From contig DATAOP010000097.1 of NCBI GenBank assembly GCA_036265675.1, positions 1 to 5,138 of the forward strand: a DNA stretch of 5,138 bases, in the 5' to 3' direction. A program made the position numbers and the translations under genes. This DNA comes from VRUE01 sp036265675 (GTDB taxonomy: Bacteria; Actinomycetota; Thermoleophilia; Solirubrobacterales; 70-9). Shown one piece after another: positions 1 to 5,138 of this stretch. Numbering within the stretch: position 1 is the stretch's first letter; each line of letters starts with the position of its first letter. The notes beneath the pieces were generated by a model, which saw only the letters and a program-made list of their open reading frames with translations, searched no databases and had not been told where the DNA came from.

Positions 1-1549
1 TCGAGGGCTGGGGCCCGAACTCTTCGATCACGATTCCCGAGTCTTCTTCGGTCCCGAGAACTTCGTTCCCGGTCAGGCGGTTGTTGCTGCTTTGGAGCAC
101 GATCCCGATCAGGTGCGCTCTGTCGACGACGTTCCCTTCGATCGTGCTGCCCGACCCCTGCGTCACCTGGATTCCGACGGTCCCTGCGGTCAGGGTCTCG
201 CCGCCGACGCCGCGCCCGATGATGTTGTCCGCGATCGTCGTCGCGATCGTCCCGCTGCCTTTGAGTTCGATCGCGCTTCCGCCGGCCATCGCGATCCTGT
301 TGCCGGCGATCGTCGCCGCGTTCCCGGCCGTCGTCCCTCCTGCGTTGACGGCGATGCCTTCCGTCGACGGGGTGAGTTCAGAGCCGGTCCCGGTCGCGTC
401 GAGGCCGATCCGGTTGCCCTCGATCTTCAGGTCATCGCTCGACGGGCCGGCCTGGATCCCGGCTTCGCCGCCGTTGATGCGATTGGCGACCTGCGCCGTG
501 GCGCCACCGATCTGCACCGTGTCGGCTTCGCCGACGCGAATTCCCGCGCGAAAGTTCTGAACGACCCCCGTGCCGGCGGCGTTGAGGCCGATCAGATTGC
601 CCTGAATCGTGGTGGCTCCGCTCGCCGGCGCCTCTTCCTGGAGTGCGCCGTCGCCCTGGAGGTCGATCCCGTGACTCGCTGCGCCCGAGATCACGTTGCA
701 GGCGCCGTCGCAGGCGGCGGATTCAGCCTGGGGGCTGGTGAGCGGGCCGCCGACGACGTTCCCGGTCGCGTCAAAGCCCGGCGCCGCGGTCGAGTCGGTG
801 ATCTCGATGTCCTTACCGTTTTCCGCCTTGGTCGCCCCGTCCGGTTTGACCCCGATGTAGTTGCCCTGGATCGAGGTGTTGTCTGCGCCCATGACGTCGA
901 CCCCGACTCCGTTGTTGGAGATCACGTTCCGCCCGCCCAGGCCGGTCCCCCCGATCACCGCGCCGTCTGAGTCGGGGTCGATGAAGATTCCCGCATCGGC
1001 GTTGCCGCCGCCGCTGGCGTCGAGCTTCACCCCGATCCAGTTGTTGGTCACCGTGAGGGCCGAGGATTCGTCGAGGACGTCGATCCCGAACCGCCCGCCG
1101 GTCAGGGAGAGGCCGTTGATACTCGAGTTGTCGGCGTTTTCGAGGGTGAGGACGGAGACGGCGTTCGAGGGCGCGGCGACCTCGACGCAGGGGCCGATGT
1201 CGGCGCCCGCCGGCAGGCAGCTGCTGCCATTGAGGAGGAACGTGCTGGTGAGCGCCGGCAGGGCGGTGGTGAGGGTGATCTTGTCGCCGGGCTCACCGTT
1301 GAAGGTCGCCGGCAAGAAGCCGATCAGGTCGGGTTCGTTCGGGGTGCTGTTGGACAGTTCGATCGCCGAGCGTAGAGAGCAGTCGGACGCAGCTCCGGTG
1401 CAGGCGCCACCGGATGTGTCGCCCGTGTTGTCGACTTCGAAGGTCAGCGCCGAGGCGGCCGGGGCGAAGAGCCCGAGGAGACCGAGCGCGAGGAGGGCGA
1501 TCGTCGCTGGATGGCGCCCGCGAACGCGGGAAGGGCGGCGGACGGACAC
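1..1549 (-). CDS. Secreted CSLREA-type right-handed parallel beta-helix protein (3' end beyond window)
   Basis: This is a predicted exported repeat protein; its biological role is unknown. The GTG start at 1549 gives a classical signal peptide: an Arg-rich n-region (residues 1-13), a hydrophobic core at about 15-30 (TIALLALGLLGLF) and an ASA cleavage site near residue 34. A CSLREA-type N-terminal motif follows (Cys50, then CSLRSA at 57-62). The rest is Gly/Asn/Thr/Ile-rich with beta-helix rungs of the form N-x-I-G-[LV]-x-x-x-G (NWIGVKLDASG, NYIGVKPDG, NLIGLNAAGTG, NRIGLDATGTG) interleaved with NVISG/NVIGG-like turns, as in NosD/pectate-lyase-like folds. No stop occurs in the 516 visible codons, so the protein exceeds 516 residues. 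No catalytic site is recognisable. An in-frame ATG at 1591, 13 nt after the upstream stop, would add 14 residues before the signal peptide; neither start has a clear ribosome site. The family call is confident; the substrate or function is not. Confidence 0.85.
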   Translation of the reverse strand, partial: MSVRRPSRVRGRHPATIALLALGLLGLFAPAASALTFEVDNTGDTSGGACTGAASDCSLRSAIELSNSTPNEPDLIGFLPATFNGEPGDKITLTTALPALTSTFLLNGSSCLPAGADIGPCVEVAAPSNAVSVLTLENADNSSINGLSLTGGRFGIDVLDESSALTVTNNWIGVKLDASGGGNADAGIFIDPDSDGAVIGGTGLGGRNVISNNGVGVDVMGADNTSIQGNYIGVKPDGATKAENGKDIEITDSTAAPGFDATGNVVGGPLTSPQAESAACDGACNVISGAASHGIDLQGDGALQEEAPASGATTIQGNLIGLNAAGTGVVQNFRAGIRVGEADTVQIGGATAQVANRINGGEAGIQAGPSSDDLKIEGNRIGLDATGTGSELTPSTEGIAVNAGGTTAGNAATIAGNRIAMAGGSAIELKGSGTIATTIADNIIGRGVGGETLTAGTVGIQVTQGSGSTIEGNVVDRAHLIGIVLQSSNNRLTGNEVLGTEEDSGIVIEEFGPQPS

Positions 1550-1604
1550 GGACCAGGACCCTACCGGCAGTGGTCGGGCATTCCAATCCATGTGGCCGAA
1601 GGGC

Positions 1605-2336
1605 TCAACGCTGATGAGGGAGGCCCGGGCCGGTGCGCTGCCACTCGACCTGGCCCTCGCCCTCGGTCGCCGAGCGGCCCTCGACGTCGTCCCAGGCGTG
1701 GAGCATCTGCTTGAGCCGGGCCACCGCATCGGGCGGATGCGCCGCGACCTCGGTCGCCACCCCGACCGCCGCCTCCTCGGTCGCCGCCGCCGGCGCGACC
1801 CGGTTGACCAGCCCGAGCCGCAGAGCCTCGTCGGCGCCGACGGTGCGCGAGGTGAGCAGCAGGTACTTGGCGGTGGCCAGGCCGCAGAGGGTGACCAGCC
1901 GCGCCGGCCCGACCGGCACTCCCAGCGCGGCGCCGGGAAATCGCATCCGCAGGTTCGAGCCGCCGACCCGGAGATCGCAGCAGACCGCGATCTCGGCGCC
2001 GCCGCCGACGACGTCGCCGTGGCAGGCGGCGACGGTCGGCTTCGGGAACGAGACGATCGCGTCGTAGAGGTCGGCGAAGAGCTGCATCCGCGCGACCTTC
2101 GCCTCCGGCTCGAGCTCCTCGCGGACGTCGGCGCCGGCCGAGAGGCCCATGTGGTCGCCGGAGCTGATCACCAGCACGCGCACCGCCTCGTCGCCGGCGG
2201 CCTCGGCGAGCCGGGCCAGCATCTCGTTCAGCATCAGGGTGTCGATCGCGTTGCGCGCCTCCGGACGCTCGAGGCGGAGGACGGCGACCCCGCTCTCGTC
2301 GACCTCATATGCCGTGCGTTCAACGCTCGTCGTCAT
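1605..2336 (-). CDS. Enoyl-CoA hydratase/isomerase family (crotonase superfamily) protein
   Basis: This 243-residue cytosolic protein is of the crotonase fold, which stabilises CoA-thioester enolates in fatty-acid or other acyl-CoA metabolism. Visible family marks are the N-terminal RLERPEARNAID (21-32), the CoA/oxyanion segment SAGADV (66-71), the second oxyanion segment GGGAEIAVCCDLRV (111-124) and the AxxLGLVNRV segment (171-180). Its C-terminal end, with a WQRTGPGLP stretch (232-240), looks complete. Glu115 matches the first catalytic Glu of enoyl-CoA hydratases (rat Glu144). The stretch that normally carries the second Glu (rat Glu164, in a PExxLG context) reads FPGAALG here (133-139), so true hydratase activity is uncertain. 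An isomerase, hydrolase or other crotonase reaction is possible. The ATG start overlaps the end of pth by 17 nt and has only a weak GAG upstream, suggesting translational coupling. Confidence 0.93.
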   Translation of the reverse strand: MTTSVERTAYEVDESGVAVLRLERPEARNAIDTLMLNEMLARLAEAAGDEAVRVLVISSGDHMGLSAGADVREELEPEAKVARMQLFADLYDAIVSFPKPTVAACHGDVVGGGAEIAVCCDLRVGGSNLRMRFPGAALGVPVGPARLVTLCGLATAKYLLLTSRTVGADEALRLGLVNRVAPAAATEEAAVGVATEVAAHPPDAVARLKQMLHAWDDVEGRSATEGEGQVEWQRTGPGLPHQR

Positions 2337-2925
2337 CGCTCGGTGAGGCTAGCCGCTCGACCAACCGCTCGGCCTCGTCGGCAGCGGTGGAGACCAGGGC
2401 CTCGACCTCGTCGCGCGGCTCGCGGAAGCTGCCGAGGACGTAGGCCGAGACGATCTCGGGGTCGGTCGAGTCGGGCCGCCCGACCCCGATCCGGACCCGC
2501 CAGAAGTCCGGGTCGCCGAACCCGGCTCGCAGGCTCTTGAGACCGTTGTGGCCGGCGAGGCCGCCGCCGAGCCGGGCCTGGACCTCGCCGAACGGAAGGT
2601 CGATCTCATCGTGGAGGACGACGACGCGGTCGAGCGGGACCCTGAGCGAGCCGCGCGCAGGCCCGGCCGAGTCGCCGGAGTCGTTCATGAACGTCTGGGG
2701 CAACAGGATCGCGACCCGCGGCCCTCCGGGCCCGGTGCGCCCTTCGGTGATCTGGCCGCCGAAGCGGCTCTTGGCGCGGGGCAGGTCCCAGCGGCGCGAT
2801 AGCTCGGCGCCGACCTCGAAGCCGACGTTGTGGCGGGTCCCGGCGTAGCGCTTGCCCGGGTTGCCGAGGCCGATGATCAGGATTCGCTCGCCGGAGGGGC
2901 CCTCCCGGCGGCGAAACAGGCCGAT
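2320..2925 (-). CDS. pth: Peptidyl-tRNA hydrolase (Pth), probable ATC start
   Basis: Pth cleaves the ester bond of peptidyl-tRNA released from stalled ribosomes, freeing tRNA in the cytosol. From an ATC start the protein has 201 residues, close to the usual 185-200. Motifs run in family order: GLGNPG (19-24, Asn22 equivalent to E. coli Asn10), TRHNVG (30-35, catalytic His32 equivalent to His20), PQTFMN (76-81, Asn81 equivalent to Asn68), HDEIDLP (105-111, Asp106 equivalent to Asp93) and GHNGL (126-130, Asn127 equivalent to Asn114). All key residues are present, so the enzyme should be active. No ATG, GTG or TTG lies in frame before GLGNPG. The first in-frame canonical-type codon is TTG at 2703, which would delete the motifs with Asn22 and His32. 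ATC at 2925 lies 8 nt after GAGGAG and yields an N-terminus GLFRRRE, a common-looking start. CTG at 2919 is the alternative. The gene follows rplY by 5 nt, the classic bacterial pairing. Identity is very sure; the start is inferred. Confidence 0.95.
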   Translation of the reverse strand: MGLFRRREGPSGERILIIGLGNPGKRYAGTRHNVGFEVGAELSRRWDLPRAKSRFGGQITEGRTGPGGPRVAILLPQTFMNDSGDSAGPARGSLRVPLDRVVVLHDEIDLPFGEVQARLGGGLAGHNGLKSLRAGFGDPDFWRVRIGVGRPDSTDPEIVSAYVLGSFREPRDEVEALVSTAADEAERLVERLASPSDDDER

Positions 2926-2930
2926 GGTGG

Positions 2931-3626
2931 CTACTCCTCGCCGGAGTCGCCCGAGTCGCCCTCGCCCTCGGCGCCCTCGCCCTCCTCCTCGGCCGGGGCC
3001 TCGCCCTCCTCGCCGACGAGCTCGGCCTCCTCCTCGACCTCCGGCTCGGGCTCCTCCTCGACCCGCGGCGGCGAAAGGGTCGCGATCGTGACCTCCTCGG
3101 GATCGTCGGCGACGAGTTTGACGCTGCCCGGGATCGTCAGCGAGGAGAGCTGAAGGGTGTCGTTGATCTCCATCTCGGAGACATCGGCGACGATCCTCTC
3201 GGGGATCTCGGTCGGCAGCGCTTCGACGGTGATCTCGCGGGTGACGTGCTCGAGCACCCCGCCCTCTTTGACGCCCGGTGCGACCTCGGCTCCCTCGAGC
3301 TCGATCGCGACCTCGGCCTGGATCTCCTCGTCGAGTTTGACCTCCTGGAGGTCGATGTGCTCGAGGTTGCCTCGGACCGGATGCAGCTGCTGTTCCTTGA
3401 CCACGACCGGGACCGCCGAGGATCCCTCGAGCTCGAGGTCGAACAGCGCCTGGCCGCCGGCGAGCACGGAACGGATCTCGCGTTCGCCGGCCTGGAACGA
3501 GCGCGCCTCGCTGCCGCCGCCGTAGACGACGCCGGGAACGAGTCCCTCACGCCGCAGACGCCGCGAGCTGCGAGAGCCGAACTCCGCGCGGGGAGCCACT
3601 TTCAGGGTTTCGCGTCCACTGGCCAT
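2931..3626 (-). CDS. rplY: 50S ribosomal protein bL25, CTC/TL5 type with acidic C-terminal tail
   Basis: This 5S rRNA-binding protein of the large ribosomal subunit belongs to the long bL25/CTC (general stress) form, at 231 residues. The N-terminal L25 domain spans about residues 6-92: it begins LKVAPRAEFGSRSSRRLRREG, has the GLVPGVVYGGG turn (28-38), and ends at LHPVRGNLEHIDLQEV (81-96). The C-terminal TL5/CTC beta domain spans about 98-186 (GVLEHVTREITVEALPTEIPE region at 123-143, then DVSEMEINDTLQLSSL at 148-163). Residues 190-231 form an extremely acidic tail with 22 Asp/Glu in 42 residues and no Lys or Arg. The ATG at 3626 is chosen because it starts the conserved domain. Extending the open frame upstream to 3842 would overlap the divergent kinase gene and add non-conserved sequence. 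No Shine-Dalgarno precedes the ATG; the upstream mRNA is pyrimidine-rich, so leaderless or near-leaderless translation is possible. It is the first gene of the leftward unit. Confidence 0.95.
   Translation of the reverse strand: MASGRETLKVAPRAEFGSRSSRRLRREGLVPGVVYGGGSEARSFQAGEREIRSVLAGGQALFDLELEGSSAVPVVVKEQQLHPVRGNLEHIDLQEVKLDEEIQAEVAIELEGAEVAPGVKEGGVLEHVTREITVEALPTEIPERIVADVSEMEINDTLQLSSLTIPGSVKLVADDPEEVTIATLSPPRVEEEPEPEVEEEAELVGEEGEAPAEEEGEGAEGEGDSGDSGEE
2934..2939 (-). promoter_or_regulatory. Shine-Dalgarno sequence for pth inside the rplY 3' end
   Basis: The mRNA reads GAGGAG here, the last two Glu codons of rplY, immediately before the rplY TAG. It lies 8 nt upstream of the ATC at 2925, an optimal spacing. 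This ribosome site decides the choice of the ATC start for pth over the later CTG (14 nt spacing). Its position implies that pth translation is coupled to termination on rplY. Confidence 0.55.
2934..3059 (-). repeat. Low-complexity GAG/GGC codon tract encoding the bL25 acidic tail
   Basis: Forty-two codons are dominated by GAG with interspersed GGC, GCC, CCG and GAC, giving a purine-rich, degenerate triplet tract on the coding strand. It encodes an Asp/Glu-rich, probably disordered tail. Such tracts change length easily by slippage, and the many GAGGAG copies are Shine-Dalgarno-like. Only the last copy is well placed before a start codon. Confidence 0.7.
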
Positions 3627-3686
3627 CGGATCGGAGAGGATAGAGAAACGTCGCCTCCGGGCGTGGCACCCTTCACAATTCGAACG
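3627..3686. promoter_or_regulatory. Divergent intergenic region between rplY and the ABC1 kinase gene
   Basis: These 60 bp must hold at least part of the promoters of both units. Neither start codon has a recognisable Shine-Dalgarno. Leftward, a TATCCT hexamer (minus strand, 3642-3637) would place transcription start within a few bases of the rplY ATG. Rightward, CACAAT (3674-3679) would do the same for the kinase ATG. No matching -35 box is convincing on either strand. A TTCGAA palindrome lies at 3679-3684. The promoter assignments are tentative; the divergent layout itself is clear. Confidence 0.4.
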
Positions 3687-5105
3687 ATGGCCGACAAATC
3701 GAAGATCCCGAAGGGCCGCATACGCCGCTCGGCCAAGCTCGGGTCGGTGGTGGGGGTCCAGGGCGCCCGCTATGCGGGGACCAAAGCGACGAATGTCGCC
3801 CGCTCCGAGGAGGGCGGCCGCGAGAAGCTCGAGCAGCGCCACCTCGAAACCGCGATGAAGATGGTCGGCGCGCTCGGCCAGATGAAGGGCGCAGCGATGA
3901 AGCTCGGCCAGTTCGCCTCATTCATCGACACCGAGTTCATCCCCGAGGAGTACCGCGAGATCTACCAGGAACAGCTGGCGAAGCTGCGGACCGACGCCCC
4001 CTCGATGCCGTGGGAGAAGGTCGAGAAGGTGCTCGAGGAGGAGTACGACGACGAACCGCTCGACGAGCTCTTCGCCGAGTTCGAGCAGGAGGCGTTCGCC
4101 GCCGCGTCGATCGGTCAGGTCCACCGCGCGACGCTGCTCGACGGTCGCGCGGTCGCGGTCAAGGTCCAGTACCCGGGGATCGCCGAGGCACTCGACGCCG
4201 ACCTCCGAAATGCCGGGACGATGGTGCGGCTCGCACGCGCCCTCGCGCCGGGCCTCGACGCGAAGGCGATCGCCGACGAGATCCGCGAGCGGGTGATGGA
4301 GGAGCTCGACTACGAGTACGAGGCCCAGAACCAGCGCACGTTCTCGCGCGCCTACCGCGATCACCCGTTCATCTACGTGCCGGAAGTGATCACCCGCCTC
4401 TCCCGCCGCCGCGTTCTCGTCACCGAGTTCGTCGAGGGGCTCGGGTTCGAGGAGATCAAGCAGCTGCCGCACGAGGAGCGCAGCCGCTTCGGCGAGATCG
4501 TCTTCCGCGGCAGCCTCGGCTCGACCTTTCACCTCCAGCACTTCAACGCCGATCCCCATCCCGGCAACTACCTGCTGATGGACGACGGCCGGGTCGCCTT
4601 CCTCGACTTCGGGATGACGAAGAAGCTCGACAACGAGCAGATCGCCCTTCAGCAGCGCGCCTTCGACGCCGCCTCGCGCAACGACCCGGAGGCGTTTCGC
4701 ACCGCCCTCGTCGACCTCGGCTTCATCAAGAACCCGTCGAAGCTCGACGCCGAACGCCTGATGGAGCACATGATGGCCGTCGGCGGCTGGTACATCGAGG
4801 ACCGCGAGATCGAGATCAGCGCCCGACGGGTGATGAAGATCATCGAGTCGACGAACGACCCGCGCTCCGAGTACTACGACCTGATGCGGCGCGAGTCGCT
4901 GCCGGCCGAGGAGCTGATGGGGAGGCGGATGGAAATCGGGGTCGTCGCCGTGCTCGGGCAGCTTCGCGCGCGTCGCAACTGGCACCGGATCATGCGCGAG
5001 TGGGTCTACGGCGACCCGCCGGCGACCGAGCTCGGCGAGCAGGAGTGGGACTACTTCGAGGGAAAAGGAGTAAGGCGCACATCGGGTCTGGCCGGAACCG
5101 GCTGA
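3687..5105 (+). CDS. AarF/ABC1/UbiB-family atypical protein kinase (soluble form)
   Basis: This is a 472-residue ABC1/ADCK/UbiB kinase-like protein. Family members bind ATP and are linked to isoprenoid-quinone or lipid metabolism, often as ATPases; the substrate here is unknown. Diagnostic motifs occur in order: the KxGQ motif KLGQ (72-75) after a helical N-terminus; the Ala-rich loop AAASIGQVHRA (138-148) that replaces the kinase glycine loop; VAVKVQYPG with Lys159; the ExD-type segment MEELDYEYEAQN (204-215); the catalytic loop NADPHPGN (288-295; Asp289 and Asn294); and FLDFGM with metal-binding Asp307. All core residues are present. Unlike E. coli UbiB, no C-terminal transmembrane helices are visible; the end is polar (EWDYFEGKGVRR near 453-464). 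The ATG at 3687 lacks a Shine-Dalgarno. An in-frame GTG at 3663 is possible but also lacks one. It heads the rightward unit, 12 nt before the next gene. Confidence 0.93.
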   Translation: MADKSKIPKGRIRRSAKLGSVVGVQGARYAGTKATNVARSEEGGREKLEQRHLETAMKMVGALGQMKGAAMKLGQFASFIDTEFIPEEYREIYQEQLAKLRTDAPSMPWEKVEKVLEEEYDDEPLDELFAEFEQEAFAAASIGQVHRATLLDGRAVAVKVQYPGIAEALDADLRNAGTMVRLARALAPGLDAKAIADEIRERVMEELDYEYEAQNQRTFSRAYRDHPFIYVPEVITRLSRRRVLVTEFVEGLGFEEIKQLPHEERSRFGEIVFRGSLGSTFHLQHFNADPHPGNYLLMDDGRVAFLDFGMTKKLDNEQIALQQRAFDAASRNDPEAFRTALVDLGFIKNPSKLDAERLMEHMMAVGGWYIEDREIEISARRVMKIIESTNDPRSEYYDLMRRESLPAEELMGRRMEIGVVAVLGQLRARRNWHRIMREWVYGDPPATELGEQEWDYFEGKGVRRTSGLAGTG

Positions 5106-5117
5106 GAGGAGAGAGGG
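5106..5117 (+). promoter_or_regulatory. Strong Shine-Dalgarno before the right-edge gene
   Basis: The 12 nt between the kinase stop and the next ATG are entirely purine. They contain AGGAG at 5107-5111, 6 nt before the ATG. This is the strongest ribosome site in the window and supports a real gene start at 5118 in the same transcription unit as the kinase. Confidence 0.65.
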
Positions 5118-5138
5118 ATGGGACGCATTCGGCGCGGT
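5118..5138 (+). CDS. Start of an unidentified gene, truncated by the window edge
   Basis: Seven codons are visible, beginning MGRIRRG, a basic N-terminus. The call rests on the all-purine ribosome site directly upstream and the 12-nt distance from the kinase stop codon. Nothing can be said about the product. The close spacing suggests co-transcription with the ABC1 kinase gene. Confidence 0.6.

Noticed and set aside
92..970. Long plus-strand open frame (292 codons) opposite the beta-helix gene
   Set aside because: It is the exact antisense codon register of the minus-strand beta-helix gene. The sense strand has a signal peptide, the CSLREA motif and repeats, whereas this frame gives an Arg/Asp/Val-rich protein without any recognisable motif.
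1293..1586. Minus-strand 97-codon frame overlapping the beta-helix signal peptide
   Set aside because: It is out of frame with the signal peptide and CSLREA motif and has an Arg/Pro-rich, shadow-like composition.
1550..1604. Possible terminator between the crotonase and beta-helix genes
   Set aside because: I could not find a stable inverted repeat followed by a T-run on the minus strand, so read-through is the simpler view.
861..2540. Long plus-strand open frame (559 codons)
   Set aside because: It runs antisense across three well-supported minus-strand genes (beta-helix, crotonase, pth), has biased Arg/Pro/Ala composition and no motif. Long antisense frames are expected at this GC content.
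2320..2703. Short Pth of 127 residues from the TTG at 2703
   Set aside because: This start would remove GLGNPG and the catalytic His of TRHNVG, both of which are encoded in the same frame immediately upstream.
3246..3686. Upstream in-frame extension of the kinase
   Set aside because: The frame is open, but it lies opposite the rplY coding sequence. The extra residues show no conserved domain, and the ATG at 3687 begins the family-like N-terminus.
3627..3842. Upstream extension of rplY by 72 codons
   Set aside because: It would overlap the divergent kinase start and adds sequence unrelated to bL25. The conserved domain starts right after the ATG at 3626.
3918..4985. Minus-strand open frame (355 codons) opposite the kinase
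   Set aside because: It is a shadow of the ABC1 kinase gene, whose sense strand carries every family motif. The antisense product is Val/Leu/Glu/Arg-rich without recognisable features.

Overview
The window reads as chromosomal DNA from a high-GC actinobacterium. Codon third positions are strongly G/C, starts are often without a Shine-Dalgarno (SD) sequence, and the rplY-pth housekeeping pair sits beside actinobacterial-style crotonase and AarF/ABC1 kinase genes. A Thermoleophilia/Solirubrobacterales-like origin fits the style of the proteins, but this is inference and cannot be proved here.

Layout: a 60-bp divergent intergenic region (about 3627-3686) splits the window into two transcription units. 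Leftward (minus strand) run rplY (ribosomal protein bL25 of the CTC/TL5 type, with a long acidic tail), pth (peptidyl-tRNA hydrolase), an enoyl-CoA hydratase/isomerase-family gene, and a secreted right-handed beta-helix protein with a CSLREA-type N-terminus that runs off the left edge. Spacing is tight: 5 nt from the rplY stop to the likely pth start, a 17-nt pth/crotonase overlap, and 13 or 55 nt to the beta-helix gene depending on its start. A single leftward operon is therefore likely. Rightward (plus strand) run a complete, apparently soluble AarF/ABC1/UbiB-family atypical kinase and, after 12 nt with a strong SD sequence, the first seven codons of another gene cut by the right edge.

The leftward unit opens with two translation functions (ribosome assembly or stress, and recycling of stalled peptidyl-tRNA). 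It then continues into acyl-CoA metabolism and a cell-surface or exported protein with no obvious functional link. I found no RNA gene, CRISPR array, insertion sequence or clear rho-independent terminator, and no convincing evidence of a novel multi-gene system. The most interesting point is that pth has no ATG, GTG or TTG start codon in any plausible position. Its best start is an ATC with a well-placed SD sequence formed by the last two Glu codons of rplY.
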